Assembly (NCBI GenBank): GCA_020466095.1
Contig: CM035806.1
Location: 38,743,698 to 38,807,697 of the forward strand
Origin: Chlorops oryzae
Lineage: Eukaryota; Arthropoda; Insecta; Diptera; Chloropidae
DNA: 64,000 nucleotides
Direction: 5' to 3'
The notes under the pieces were generated by a model that was not told where the DNA came from, did no database searches, and worked only from the letters and a program-made list of their open reading frames with translations. Below, in pieces: positions 11,400 through 24,289 of the stretch; positions within the stretch are counted from its first letter, which is position 1; every line of letters begins with the position of its first letter. The position numbers and the translations under genes are program-made.

Positions 11400-11530
11400 G
11401 GGGCGTTCCCTCCCGACCTGTCAGAAACGAAAAGCTTCATATAAGAAAACGCTTCGGAAAAGAATCGCAAAATTTTCTGAATCGTTTTTTTTTCTCAATG
11501 AAGTTTTTCTGACAGAACAGGAGAGAGCAC
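11400..11530. mobile_element. Degraded copy of a palindromic MITE
   Basis: ctgtcagaaacgaaaagctt followed by ataagaaaacgcttc is mirrored by gaagtttttctgacagaac, the same internal words as the intact copy at 22709-22849. The outer ends are diverged. Confidence 0.5.
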
Positions 11531-12228
11531 AAAACTTATGTATGTGCTCGTGCGTATAAACATACAAAATCCTTAAGGGCAATCCATACACATGCATACG
11601 TAGGCATGTAAATATGTATGTATGTAAGATGATCGCTCTTGAAAAATGCAAGGCATAACAAAACGTGCAAGGTCATGGCTGGGCTGCATAAAGGCAAGGC
11701 AGAGCAAGTAGCTTTGATTGTGTGCGTGAAGAAATGAGAACAGCCAGAGCTTTTGGTAAGGCAACAATTACAGACATCTCTGCTCTTTCATTTTCTTTCA
11801 TTGTATGTATGGACATTAATATGCCGTTCTGATACAGTTTCTAGATATGCTCAGACAATTTGTCCCGAAGCCCGAAGACATCGAAGGAATCGAGAGAATG
11901 GAAAGAATGCACTTCATAAGTTTCGAAAAACTTTTCCTCAATAGGAATCGAGTGCTCGTTGGGAATAAGCACACGATATATTGGCGTAAAGTGGCGGTGG
12001 GAGGAAATGCCCGAAAGAGAAAAGCCAAAAAGAGGAAATAAGTCAAGTAAGGGTGTTATAGTCAGATCAGCCTGAATAATGTATACCACCGACACATATA
12101 GTTGAAAACCTAAATTGAATTTTCTATTTTTTTTTTTTGTTTTTTAAGAGCCCCGACTGAGACAAAATATTTAGTAGACTTTTTGGATCATAAAAAAATA
12201 GAATGACTCTTAATTAAAACGCTGATAG

Positions 12229-12932
12229 CCAAGCAAACATTCTGACTCCTAAAAGACTCATATATGAATCCTTTTAGGAGTCGGAGCCCTCATAATAAAC
12301 TCTTTTAAGAGTCGTAAAGAGCGTGTTTCCCTTCTTGCGAAGGTCGTCTTATATGAGTCCGAAGTCATATAACAAAGGAGAACATTTTGGAGTCATATAT
12401 GACTATTTCTGCTCTCATATCTGACTCTTATTTCCTTCTTAATATGAGCCATATATGACTCCTATCGCACACATATCTGACTCTTTTTTCCGCTAAAATA
12501 AGAGCCATATATGAATTCTATCGCACTCATATTTATGAGCTTAAAAAGACTCAAAAATTTTTAGTGATATTTATAATCGTATGCTGTAAAAAAATGTATT
12601 GATTGATACACACACATTTCTCGATTTTACGTACCTATTTATAATTTCAAATATTTTTTTCAATGTTTATATCTCTCTCCTGTGTGGGATTGAAACTTGT
12701 AACTCTCGCTTTCTAGTCATGTGCTTACCCATGACCACGTTTTAGTTAAAACGAAAGTCAGGAACTTTTTTCGTTTATAAGTTTAAAGTCAAATTAAAAT
12801 TTATTTTATTTTTCATATTTTCGACATATTTCTGATTCATATAGGACTGATAAATATGAGCCTCCGATCTTAGACATATTTCTGACTCATTTCGGACTCA
12901 TACTTCGGAGCACTCAGAAAATGTTTGCTGGG
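12229..12932. mobile_element. Word-repeat element (gactcatatatg arms) with tRNA-like core
   Basis: The ends are inverted: ccaagcaaacattctga on the left, tcagaaaatgtttgctggg on the right. The left arm (12229-12560) and right arm (about 12835-12932) are made of a degenerate word, gactcatatatgactc, in both orientations with cctatcgcac spacers. Between them lies a tRNA-Ser-like core (minus strand) and the tail cttttttcgtttataagt. No coding sequence. The core is shared with the repeat at 53161-53640, whose arms use a different word. Related right-end sequence, aatgtttgccggg, lies near 46780. Confidence 0.65.
12679..12739 (-). repeat. tRNA-Ser-like core (SINE-type or pol III remnant)
   Basis: Read on the minus strand: catgggtaagcac (A-box-like), gactagaaagc (anticodon-arm-like; the loop would carry AGA, serine) and agtttcaatccc (near the B-box GGTTCRANNCC). 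The long variable arm of tRNA-Ser is missing, so this is not a working tRNA. Confidence 0.5.
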
Positions 12933-14730
12933 AATATTGAAAATTTCTATAAAAAAATTTCAATCTTATCGGCATTTCAATTCAACATTTTTCTGTGAAT
13001 AAGGATATAAGAATATTAGATTGAACCTATACGAGGTTATATGTATATATTACTTTTTTTTTAAAGGATATTTACAAATCTTTTAATATTAACTAGAGAG
13101 AATTTCAGGAGAAGATTTTTTGAAAGGGTAGTTTTGATTCAGCATACATACATATTAATGTGCGTCTTTGGAGCTTTTTGGGGGGAGTTTCGGCGGAGAG
13201 CCATTTGGGTCAAACTGCTTATAAGCGTGGGTGAAGCATACCAATGAATGTTGATATTGTAGGTGGCAGTGCATTTTTTACATCCCGTTTATGAAAGGTC
13301 ATTTTATATAAAATAGGTGTGGCCTATTTCGTGGAATATTTGACTGCTTTCATGGCTACCGTTTACCCATGCATGCCTACATATGAAAGGTATGTTGAAA
13401 AGCTTGAATTGCTTTGATTGCTGATAAGGTATCCATGCTCACGATATGCTTGCCTTTAAGACAATGAACGGTGTTGAGTGCATCCTCGATTTCGGATGTA
13501 AAGATTGAGAAGTGATTGTTTATTTGGGATAGTTCAAGTATGAGCGTGTCCGGGGCTTATACTGCAACGCCGTTGTCTGTTTTTTTTTTTTTATCCATCG
13601 GGAAACAAAATATTCAATGTGTGTTGTTTGCTCAGGTTCTCACTATTCTTAGCGTTTAAGGGTTTATTTTTATTATTGCTTTTCCTTCATTAGTCTTAGT
13701 TAGTTGGGGTAATTTATTTATTTGATTTGATGCGATTTCCATCGCAGAGCACAAGCCCTATTATATTAAGCCCTACTCACAAGAACCATTCAGGAGAGCC
13801 ACGAGTAAAAACTAGTAGTCCGATTAAAGTCAAATTTAAGATTTCACATTGAGACAACTATCTTCTTTACCACTATAGTGAAATTTTGAGAAACTCTATT
13901 GTTGTAGTATTTTTTGTTGGCACTATTTTTAGAAGAAAGCAATAAATTGTTATATGTTTTGTTGTTTGCAAGTAATTTTTAAACAAACTAGGTAGCCGCT
14001 CAGTGTAAAATTTTTCCACGTAATCGAGAGGAACACACAAAAAATTTTTTATTTTTACAGATATTAATTTTTTGAAACTATTTTGTATAACATATGTATC
14101 TCAACCCGCTATAAAACGATGCGTCTACAGCCATGAGGTTATCGGAAAGATGTGAGATCTTTGTTTTCGAGTCCTAGACTACTCTCCCAATGCGTCATCC
14201 ACTAACATTTATAATTTTAACCGCTTGCTACCTATTTAATGTAAATCGTTAGTAAATTTTTTCAAATGAACAAAAATGAGTACATGGGAATCTTACATCA
14301 TATTTTCCGTTCTCTCTTTTCCCACAATCTTTACTTCGTTTTTGTCTCACTTGGTATATTTCAAAAATATTTGGAGTTCATATACCAAAAATTTCACTAG
14401 GATATCTTTATTTACACCGGAGATATAAGGAGAAAACAATTGAAGACCCCAACGTGTACTCATTTCTGCTCGCTACTGTATATATGTATATAGATTGGTT
14501 TTTATCTAGGATCATTCCGCTCAGATAACACTGACTTGAAACTTTTATTCACGTAGGCAACAGGCTTAAAAGTGGGGGGAGTTTCTAGGTTGTTTCCAAG
14601 ATTTCAATGAAATTATGATGCTAAGTGAAACAGTGCGCAGCGTATGTGGAACGTGGTTAGGTTCGAAATGTATAATTGCACGTTACGTATACGTTTGGAT
14701 GTTTACTTTTTTTTCACCAAATACACTTAT
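12933..14730. other. Non-coding stretch
   Basis: No gene, RNA or clear repeat recognised. A gttttcgagtcctag word near 14161 resembles a B-box but no A-box or tRNA fold goes with it. Confidence 0.5.
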
Positions 14731-16085
14731 TGGTGTTGCAACGATTGTCAATTTCGCGAATGCGAAAGTGATTAAATATTCGCGAATGCGGATGCGAATA
14801 TGAAGTTTTTACTTAATACCGATTTTTCCGGTATTGTATCGAATTTTGAGGCAAGATAGCGAAACTTCGGTACACCGAAATTTAACGATTTTGGCAATTT
14901 GTAGCGGATTTTATGCTGCTTTTTATACCCGACGCACTCTGTGTCGAGGGTATATTGAGTTTGTGTGGTTCTGTGTAACACCCAGAACCAGTCGAGATAG
15001 GCCATACAAAATATATATAGAAATGATCAGCGTCACCAGGAGATTCGATTTAGACATGCCCGTCCGTCTGTCTGTATACAGTTATCTTATCGAAGGAGTT
15101 GAGCTATCTTAAAGAAATTTGGTATGAGTGCTAACGGGGACATGAGTAAGAACAGGCTCGAGAATGGACCCGATCGGACCATTTTTGGGGGTACCTCCAG
15201 TACTAGGGTCTGTTACGAAAACAACAAAAACTGCTCTAAAATCGGAGTTTTTCAAGATATTTTGATGAAATTTGGTATTTGAACGTGTTTAAAGGCAATG
15301 CAACTATGAATTCAAAAAATTGGAAAGGTGGGCGTGGCAGAAGGGCGTTTTTTTTGAAAATTCTCTCCTACACCCGAAGTTCAAATGGGACTTGAACGAA
15401 AGTTGGCACTTATGCCTCGTATGTAGCCACAAACATCCTCCCCAAAATTGTTTTTGGGCGGTCCATTATTAAGGGTACCTCCAGTACTAGGGTCTGTCAC
15501 AAAAATCTCAAAAGTGCCCCAAAATCGGATTTTTTCGAAATATTTCAATAAAACTTAGGATTAGAGCGTATATCTAAGCATCCGATTAGAATTCAAAAAA
15601 CTTGCAAAAGTGGGCGTGGCAAAGGGGCAGTTTTCATAAAGAAATTTAACAAAAGTCGGTATATGGGGCCCCTTATGGCCTTAAACACTTCTTGATATTA
15701 AAAGTTTTTTGAAAATGTGTGCCTGTGTCGGGTATTCTATTTTCAGGCTCGCCTTTCCATAATACCCTTACTTGTTCATCTTCGAAAATATTTCTAGTCA
15801 AAATACATTTGTAGTCAGAAATTAATTACCTTCTTGAAAGGCTTGAAAGTTTGAGAGATACCGTGGGATTCAAAATTTTCTGTCCCGTTGATTCCGTGAT
15901 TAAGGAAATGGTGCGGAATTGGAAACCCCAAACGGCGTTTGAACAATTTTCCAGCATTGCTCTTTTTATTTATACTGATATCATTGTTAAAGACTGATTC
16001 AATTCAATTGATCTTTCTGCCGATCATATTCGCGTAATTTTTCCGAATTTTCCGAAAGCGAATGCGAGTATTCGTTGCAACACTA
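14731..16085. mobile_element. Old hAT-like word-repeat element split by a DINE copy
   Basis: The ends are inverted: tggtgttgcaacga on the left, tcgttgcaacacta on the right. Both arms carry words of the type gcgaatgcga and tattcgcg. The flanking octamers (acacttat, atggctat) agree at only half the positions, as in an old insertion. The interior is largely replaced by a family-B DINE-like repeat at 14924-15776. Confidence 0.55.
14924..15776 (+). mobile_element. DINE-like (Helitron-related) repeat, family B, copy 1
   Basis: It starts with the hairpin tatacccgacgcactctgtg then tcgagggtata. A core follows with gatttagacatgcccgtccg and tctgtctgtatacag. The body repeats gggtacctccagtactaggg, gggcgtggc words. 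It ends tgtgtcgggtattctatttt, caggctcgcc and cccttacttgtt. It is non-coding. Copies in the other orientation lie at 29412-30270 and 32037-32610. Confidence 0.75.
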
Positions 16086-17989
16086 ATGGCTATTTATACA
16101 TATATGTGTATATATATATCAAAAAACAAATATAAAATTCATTTTTTATACCATTTTAGAGACAAACAAAAACAGTTAAACAATTAAAATGAACGAATAT
16201 TTCTTAGGGGCTCGCTCCAGTTCTGGCAGCCAGCCCCTTATAAAAGAAGTTCCCAAAAAAAAGAGGGAAATATTATGCGTTCATATAAGAATAACCCCAA
16301 AGAATGTTAATATATAAAATAATAATCAATTGATGGGAGTTAATAATGCTCAAAATTAAAGCTCTAAATTGGAAGATAAAATAAAACTCGAAAAAAAAAT
16401 TAATTTGTCACAAAATTTAAAAAAATTTTTCAAGTTAAGTCGGACCCCGGCAAAGCAAAAAAAAAAAAAAAAAAAATTAAAACAAAAATTATAATAAAAC
16501 ATAAAAAGCAGCCCTTAGTCTACTGTTAATAAGCTTCAATCCCAATTAAAAATTTGATTATACAAAATAGCTTAATTTCTTGCATGCTCATTAACCGCTC
16601 TTTGACACATCCTGCAGAGGCAGCAAACGAAACATCATTATCCCACGCAAAACCCGTTCGAAATGAAAATGTGCTTTTTCTCCCGTTGGAAATGCAAAGC
16701 TTTTATTATTTTTTTTTTTTGTGTGTTAATACCATCTGCTCCATTGGATACCCAATACCGAACTGAGAGGGTCCTGGCTCAATAACGAACCTGTTAAGTA
16801 AATCAAAGCTGCTTGTGTGTTGGAGCGTTTGTAGTGTTTGGCGCACAGCTGTTGTTATAGCCAGTGTAGTTTTTGTTTATGCCAAGATACCGATGTTGTG
16901 AGTGTATGTGTTTTTGTATTTGTCCGTGTGCGTGCGTTGGTTAAGCGCGCACACATTTGTAACTGCTCTTTTTGAAAAACCATCGCGATATCAACGATGG
17001 GAGAGCTCAGTTGAATTTAGTTGATTTCGAAATGTCTATCAATTCGGACGTTGTTATTCCGTTTCTGTAAACATTTTGCGACCGAATTTTTTTGACAAGC
17101 TGTATAGTTTTTTTGGGTAAGAAATTAAAAAAAAAAAACAAACACTTTTATTAAAAAAAATTTGAGCGCACCGTATTTGGTGCTCCAGGCTTTATGGTGG
17201 CATCGAATTATTTAAAGGAATAACTTTTAGAAATCCGAAAACAATTCAATTACTTTTTAATATTGTTGTTGTGACACTTTTGTTTTTTGCTGCTGTAAGC
17301 CGTTAAAAGTGCAAGGCCAGTGGTAGCAGTGAAGGTGACGCTAAAATTTCTCCGATTTGCAGCAACAGCCAAAAAAAAAAAAAAACCGGATTTTTCGAAA
17401 TTTTATATGAGCAAGAAATATACAAAATAAAATAGAAAAGAACTTGAAGGTCCGATACAGGAAAATAATAAGAAAATTATAAAACAAAAAACATATCGAT
17501 AATTTTGATAGAGCTCCATTCTGACAATTCGATTAAATGGGAACAATACCCTCCCACCCAGGAACCAATATACAATAGGCGTCCAATACAGATTTCTGCA
17601 ATATTCTTAAGTGAAATTGAATGCAGCAAGCTGATAGGCGAAGACACAGCCAGCCATCCACCCGGCCATCCATCCACCCGGCCACCCAGCCAGCCAGACA
17701 ACTTAAGTAGTAATCTGATTTGAAGCGATGTTCGTATGGATTCCTGAAGCTGCAACCGATAAACGTTCAACAATAGAACATGCCAAAATGAAAACATTTC
17801 ATTTTGTTTTATGTTTTAAATCAAATCAAATGCAATCTCAGCAATTATAGTGTGTGCTTGTGCCTGGGAACGCATGACAAAAGGAGGCAAGACGACCGAG
17901 AAGAGGCCGCTTCGTTCGCGTGAAGTGTACTTGAGAATATCTTGTATTAAAGCATTTAACCTCGAGCGCGTCCCCCAACGCAATATAAC
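16086..17989. other. Non-coding stretch with simple repeats
   Basis: Holds a short MITE end (ttcttaggggctcgctccag at 16203-16222), poly-A near 16457-16480, and a cagccatccacccggccatc-type minisatellite at about 17648-17697. No gene recognised. Confidence 0.5.
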
Positions 17990-18065
17990 GGCACGTAACG
18001 TAACGAAACGAAACGAATCGTAACAAAACGCAACGCAATGCAACGGAAGGCAACGGAAGGCACAC
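17990..18065. repeat. Degenerate (AACG/AACGG)n minisatellite
   Basis: Runs of gtaacgtaacgaaacgaaac drift into caacgcaatgcaacggaagg. Confidence 0.85.
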
Positions 18066-18458
18066 TTTAATGTTAAGGATTTCTTGAAGCGTCGCATCTC
18101 CCTATCTCAAGGTGATATTGCCGCGCTGTGCATTTGATAGAATAGCAGGACATGTCTTGTCAAATCAGAAACCAGATTACAATAAGAAATCGACAATAAT
18201 GCAAAGCATTTGCAAGTGAATTGTAAAAGCTTACGATGTTCGATTTCATCAAATCTGCCTTAATTTAAAGTCTGCAGAGACGAAACGAAAGTGAAAAGCA
18301 ACAACAAAGCACTCACCAACTGAGCTCTATTCGAATCGTAACTCATTTTTTTTTTTTTAGAAATATTTATGCAATTTATATCTATCGATATTTTCATTAA
18401 CCTATTCTTTAAGATAAAGGCTTTTGAAATTCCGTTAAATACGATCATAACTAATACT

Positions 18459-18510
18459 GTCCATGGACACTGGACACTGGACACTGGCCACTGGACATTG
18501 GACTCTGGCT
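18459..18510. repeat. (GGACACT)n short tandem repeat
   Basis: About six units of ggacactggacactgg with drift to ggccactgg, ggacattgg and ggactctgg. Confidence 0.85.
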
Positions 18511-20488
18511 TAGAACTTATCGCAGAATAAATGAATTGAATGCGGTTTTCTAATTTTTCAATTTAAATAGAATCCAAGCGACTTTCTTTAATCCAGATTA
18601 CTTCCCAAAGAAGGAATTGAATTGCATTCTTCACATTGCTCTGCAGAAAAGATACTTGCTCTACTTCCGCGTCGGTGTACCGGTGTCATTGTACGGTAAA
18701 GTCACAATGCCAAAGGTAAGGATTCGGCTTTGATTGTGTTGCTTTTGACTTTCTAATTCTTTGGCTGATTTTTTCATGAATAACTTTTCAATGTCTTCCA
18801 ATCGAAAGCGAAATTTTTTTCCCAGCGTCAATAAAAAGTGAGAAAAATACAATAAAATAATAAAACTGTTCGCTGTGAATAAAATTCCGATATTATTTAG
18901 AATCGGGTTGATTTGCTTTCCTTGACAGTCGTGCTAAGTTTGATTGGTAAGCTCAGCTTAATAAACGATTGTCTAAGAGATGGTAGGAATATGAAAAAAA
19001 AAAAACTGCAAATTCTGTCTTCGAACATATCCATGTTTTAATTTGCAAACATTCAAACCGACTTGACCGAATTTAGCTTTCTTACTTGCTAACATACATC
19101 CATTGTCCTTCCATTTGTTCGTATGTGGTCGGACCTCTTATCGAACGACAAAAGCGAATAAGTTGAAATTTGGCATGTCGTAAGTATGCAGGAACCTAAG
19201 ATCGTTCCTAAATAAGTTTCCGATTCGTGGCAATCTGACACGAATAGGAAATTTTTCGCAACGGTAACGGAATATCCTCTAACAAATACATAATTAATGG
19301 ATGCTCTTCAATTCGTGTAATTGAAAAGATTTCCTTGCACAGATGGCTTCTTCGAACATATAGGTTATATTGTAGCATATTCATATAAATCGAGTCCATT
19401 AGCGAAAAATTATATCAAAGAATAAATGTAAGATCTCAACCATCAATAATTGCATATAATGGCAGCCTCAGAGGTAAGAAAAAAATTACCATAAATTTTA
19501 AGGAATACCAAACATTTCCACACATTTATTGCTCAATTAAAAATTTTTTGATCAGCTTTCTTAAAACTTTCCGGCCAGATAAGAGTTTCATATCGATTAA
19601 ATACCCGATAGCTACTGGATGTTGATAACCAAACGGAAATCAGTCTCTTGCATGACAAAGTCATCAGTTCTTTCATAGATGCATGTAGGTGACAATGAAT
19701 GAGAATTCTGTTCACATTTAATTGTGTTTTTTTGTGTGTTTCTTTTTTTTTTGCAGATATTTTCGCTTTGCAGTGCCGGCCGATGGTGTTTATCGCTATA
19801 AGCAAGACATTTGAAAAGAGCCCCGAAAGCAATCGCTGAACTTACCCTTGCTCTGGAAAGGAATCGAACTACAAAAAGGTAGGTACATATATGTATGCAT
19901 GTCTATAAATGTGGAATCGACGAAAAAATGTTGTAAGTAGCAAAAGGTTAAACTTTTCCTCTTAAACACTTTACTGACAAAAAAAAAAAATAATAATAAT
20001 AACTAAGTACTATGTTCGTCAATTCGACCAAACAAAACTCTCTCATCGTGTTAAGTTGCTCAATATTGTTCCCAAATTTTTTGAATGTTGGCTTCCTAAG
20101 CCCTTTTTTTTGTCTCAAACATTCCAGACAATTATTCCCCAAATAAATCATTTCTTCGGAGCACCATTATGTAGGTACTGTAAAAAACTCACCGAAAGAA
20201 CGGGGTCTTTAGGTCTTCAATCATCTTAAGACAGAATTTTTATGCTATCTGCCTGGGTCGTCAGATATAACTCCCCTCTATGGGCATAATTAGAAATAGT
20301 TTGTTGGGTCATAAAATAGTCTTCGCTTTCATATAAAAATCCCATCTTAAACTAAACCTTAATAGAGCCAAAGTTAGTATACCGACGACTGACTGACTTA
20401 AGTATTTATCCCCCATAAACTTGGATCTTCTTGAACGTTGAAATTCACTCAGCCAAAGTCGAAACATTTTCAATATATATATACCTAC
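18511..20488. other. Non-coding stretch
   Basis: Nothing firm. Near 19064-19095 the words gacttgaccgaatttagctt and tcttacttg look like the tail of a family-A DINE-like repeat. No gene recognised. Confidence 0.45.
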
Positions 20489-21067
20489 TAAGGTGGATCG
20501 ATTTTGTAACCTCCAATTTCCCTAGCAAAATATTATTCTTTTGCCCATACTTAATAATTATGCCGAAGAAACCATAGGTCAAATGTGAATTTTAACCTTC
20601 CGCTTTTGCAAACAAAGGTTTTTCATGCTATATTCGACTTATTTTGGTCATCATTGTTGGTGAAAACATCATAAATAAATAAAAAAGCAGAAAAAAAATT
20701 ACTTCAACGTCCCTCAAAACTCTAGCCATTTAAAAAATGTTTATTTTTCTTTAATAACTATCTTAAAATGGCCAATTTATGATGATTTTTCGACCAAAAT
20801 TTTATTATTTCTTATGCCTAAAATTATGCTAAGAATCAAAATAAGAAAATTTCAATTTAAAAACATTTTTGATTAGGTAGAAATATCAATAACTCTTAGC
20901 ATACTTTTAGGCATATTTAAGATGGAACTTCTTTTAAAAAAGCTAAATAAATTCGGGTTTGAACTATGGTTCCCAGGGCATTCTTTCTCCAAAAAAATTG
21001 TACTTAGAATGTTATTTCTCTAGGGCAATTATCATTTGTTTTTTGTCGAACAAAACGATCCACCTTA
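20489..21067. mobile_element. 579-bp MITE with 8-bp TSD (hAT-like)
   Basis: Inverted ends taaggtggatcgattttgt (left) and acaaaacgatccacctta (right). The perfect 8-bp TSD is atacctac, at 20481-20488 and 21068-21075. No coding capacity. The 8-bp TSD fits hAT. Confidence 0.85.
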
Positions 21068-22708
21068 ATACCTACCTATGTGAATATTTGATTGTGAATG
21101 TGGCTGCCTATTATTTTTTCACACAGCATCGTCCAAAGCTTACACAATTACAACTGAAGCTGAAGCTAAAGCTGAGGCTGAAACTGAAGCTTATCAGTAA
21201 ATTTTGAACAATTTTGAACTGAGATGACGATTGAAAATAGACAAAAAAAAGAAAAATTAAATAAAATAAAATTGTGCATTGTTATTAAAAGAAGTGGCAT
21301 TCGCAGCGCAGCATCGATTTCGTTGTATCGGAAGCACTCACGAGATTGAGACAGTAACAGGCATATACGAATTTCACATTGCAGCTCGAAAAGCGTATTT
21401 GCACTCTCGTACGTACATGCTTACATATGCATATCATCCCATGAACATGTTACAATCAAGGCCGTTGTGATGTTCACATTGTTTTCCATGTACTGCCACA
21501 AGCCCCACGTTTTAGATACCCGTTTAGCTCGCACCAATCCAATGGCAAGGCGAATTTTTATTCACTCACGGGCACACATATCATGCCTAGGTATGTATAT
21601 ATAATCACTGTAACGGTATATATGTATATGCATGTATGCATATGAGTATCATAATTAACGAGGACGCGCTAAAATCGACAAACAAACGAATTTTTGAACT
21701 GAACTTCTAATAAAGAGTGCGAGTGCCTAGGTCAGGGGTCGTGGCAACAATCTGGAAGGGTGCTTTCTTTCGTAGCCGCCGCTCTCGTTAGATATTGAAC
21801 TTTCCCATTCGTGAACACAAGAAGCGAAAGTGAAATAGATGTATGTATGTGCACTGTAACACGATGGAACCGAAATGTAACGACCTCACCATATCCCGTT
21901 TATAAATTTTTACAAAAAAAAAAAAGCAATAATTTTCAAGGTTACATACATGTCGATTTTCTTCCTCGCCCAAGGGATTAAAGTAAATGCTGTCGTTGAA
22001 TTCTTTTCCTCTTTACTTTGCTGTAAGAATAATCGCAGCATACCTACAGATATACATACACATATCGGAATTTAACACCCGAAGTCATCAAAGCCAAGGA
22101 AAATTACATTATTTGCATGCAAACAGAAAAGTCTCGATGCTCTTCAGAGTATATTTCAAAGTTTCTTTTAAAAATAAATTTGTTTAATAATAGTCCAAAA
22201 CACATTGAAGACACCAAACTGTTAGCCTTTTCGATACGTTTAACTTTTATTCTATTAAATATTCAAACCGGCTTACATCCCAAAAGTGGCAATCCTTTTT
22301 TATTTTAAAAAATAATCCCCCTTTTATTCCTTAGAACAGTGCTCACCAAAAGATCATGTGACTTTTAAAACCAAACCCTTCGGGTAAAATTGTTAACTTT
22401 GTAGCACTTAAACGGTTTCAAAATAAAATTCGCACTGGCTTTGGCTTGGCTATGGGCCAGAAATGGTCAACGGAGTTGGAAAAATTTTAAAATATTTGAG
22501 ATAATTGCTACTCTTTGGCTACCCGACGGAGTGTTGTCGAGTCTGTTATGCAAAACATCTCGTCTCTCCATGTCTAAGGATACACCGAATCAAACGAACA
22601 TCGTGCCTTATGAAAGCGAACCCATCAGATTAGTCGAAATGAAACGGTTTTGACTATAATACTTTGTAGGCGGTAGACACTGTTGGCCGCTGGGCCTTTT
22701 CTTTCTTA
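21068..22708. other. Non-coding stretch
   Basis: Contains a gaagctgaagctaaagctga-type minisatellite at about 21153-21192. No gene or RNA recognised. Confidence 0.5.
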
Positions 22709-22849
22709 GGGGCTCGCTCCAGTTCTGTCAGAAATGAAACAGAAATGAAAAACTTCATATAAAAAAACACTTCAGAAAATTTCTGATTCATTTCTGAAGC
22801 GTTTTTTTATATGAAGTTTTTCATTTCTGTCTGAACTGGAGCGAGCCCC
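22709..22849. mobile_element. 141-bp palindromic MITE with TA TSD
   Basis: Near-perfect hairpin: ggggctcgctccagttctg on the left and its complement on the right, with inner stem aaatgaaaaacttcatat. TA flanks both ends (22707-22708 and 22850-22851), as for Tc1/mariner-derived MITEs. Degraded relatives lie near 11400, 16203 and 49926. Confidence 0.85.
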
Positions 22850-22868
22850 TAAGAAATTATTATAATAT

Positions 22869-22926
22869 GTGTCTGTGTCGGGTATTCTATTGTCAGGCTC
22901 GCTTGACTAAAACGCCCTTACTTGTT
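22869..22926 (+). repeat. Terminal fragment of family-B DINE-like repeat
   Basis: Only the end is present: gtctgtgtcgggtattctat, caggctcgcttgac, cgcccttacttgtt. Confidence 0.7.
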
Positions 22927-23410
22927 ACTACTGGCAAAGTTAAATAAAAATTCAATTGAAATTAGTAGAAAAATCGGTTCAACTGATAAATATACATTCA
23001 AAAATCAAAATAGGAAAAAACGATTTTAATAGAATGACAAAATAATTTTTAGTTTTTTTTTTTTAAGCGACAAGATTCAGTTTTTATTTTCATATCAAAA
23101 TTCGAGCTTTTTGTCAATAATTTTAATTTTAATTTATATCATTACACATAGTAATTTTTAGGCAATCAGAAAAAAACATTTTTCAAAAAAATTTTTAATT
23201 TTTTTTTTGTAAAGAGAAGAATATTCGAAATTGTTTTTTTTGGTCTTCAATTACAATTACTCAGGTAAAATGAAGAAAATTATTAGTGGAATAAATGAAA
23301 TACACATTTGATGGTATTGTTTTCTTTCTTTTATGTGTACCGATTTTTCACATGCAATTCCGGTATTTGTACCGATTTTTGTTAAAAAAAAGTTTGTCAC
23401 GTAATGTATG
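22927..23410. other. AT-rich non-coding stretch
   Basis: No feature recognised. Confidence 0.45.
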
Positions 23411-23640
23411 ATCCATTTCGAAGACGGCCTCCTGTCAAACGAAAGATAATGTGAATCGAAAAATTTGGGCTCCATTTTCAATTTTTGAAATTGAGGTTTA
23501 GAGGTCGCTCAAAGGACTTGAAGTTCTGTCAAAAACGCCTTAAGGAGAGCTACAAAAATTTTATTTAGATTTTGTAAATTTGACAGATTTTCGACTTTTT
23601 CCGTATACTTTTAGGGGCAGGAAACACAAAAATTGATTGC
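23411..23640. repeat. Half copy of the inverted-repeat element that hosts the mariner
   Basis: Shares in order atttcgaagacgg, tcaaacgaaag, gaggtcgct, cttgaagttctg, aaaacgcctt, ctacaaaaattttattta and tatacttttaggggcag with the arms around 4278-4387 and 5825-6088. Confidence 0.65.
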
Positions 23641-23989
23641 AATTAATGGTTTTTGCGAGTAGAGTTCAATGTTTTACTGATAAATTCTTTCATAATATAC
23701 CCACCCAACATTTGGAAGACTGTTTTATGAGAAGAATCACTTACGAGTCTTTTTCGAGCCCCCTTCATGATTAGAAAATGATTGATCACATGCATGATTA
23801 AAAGAAGACTCGAAAAGGACTCTCCAATATGTTTCAAAAGCGAGTCGTATTCAAATTACAAAAACAAAACATAGAGCAATCGCCAATTAATCACGTATGG
23901 GATTGAAATATGATCATTCAAATTGTTGCTATCCTATATTTCGTATAACGACATTTATTGCTATATTCGATCGATCGATTTGGAACAAG

Positions 23990-24145
23990 TATTCGAATAG
24001 TCGCATTTGAACAACTATTCGAATAATCGAACAACGTCAACTATTCGAATAGTAGTATTCGATTAAGAATCGTACATAAAGTTGTTCTTCGAACGTTCGA
24101 ATATTCGACTATTCGAATTATTCGAACAATATCAAGACCCTAATT
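23990..24145. repeat. Degenerate ttcgaat word repeat, truncated element end
   Basis: Alternating ttcgaatag and ctattcgaa words in both orientations, ending gaacaatatcaagacccta. It resembles the subterminal part of one end of a hAT-type element; no matching other end was found. Confidence 0.5.
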
Positions 24146-24289
24146 TACTACTGGAACTTTAGTATAGTTGTTACAAGATTCCAAAAAAATTAATATACAT
24201 AAAATTCTGAAGTTGTTCATACAAATAGTGTCAAATCAGAATTTGAAATTTGGAGAAATGAGACGTTTCTGAGTTTGAGTTCATTAGCA

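Larger units (their letters stand above)
10259..12228. other. Non-coding stretch with minor repeats
   Basis: No gene recognised. It holds a (TG)n tract and a degraded MITE copy, listed separately. Sequence is AT-rich; open frames lack family features. Confidence 0.5.

Noticed and set aside
14101..14200. Possible tRNA-like segment with gttttcgagtcctag
   Set aside because: No A-box at the right distance and no cloverleaf could be drawn.
18645..18720. Exon-like segment (LYFRVGVPVSLYGK) with an upstream cag and downstream gtaagg
   Set aside because: Short, no neighbour exon in phase and no family match; could be chance.
23698..23840. cccaacatttggaagact and agactcgaaaaggactc words
   Set aside because: Perhaps a decayed relative of the element at 12229-12932, but too short and diverged to delimit.
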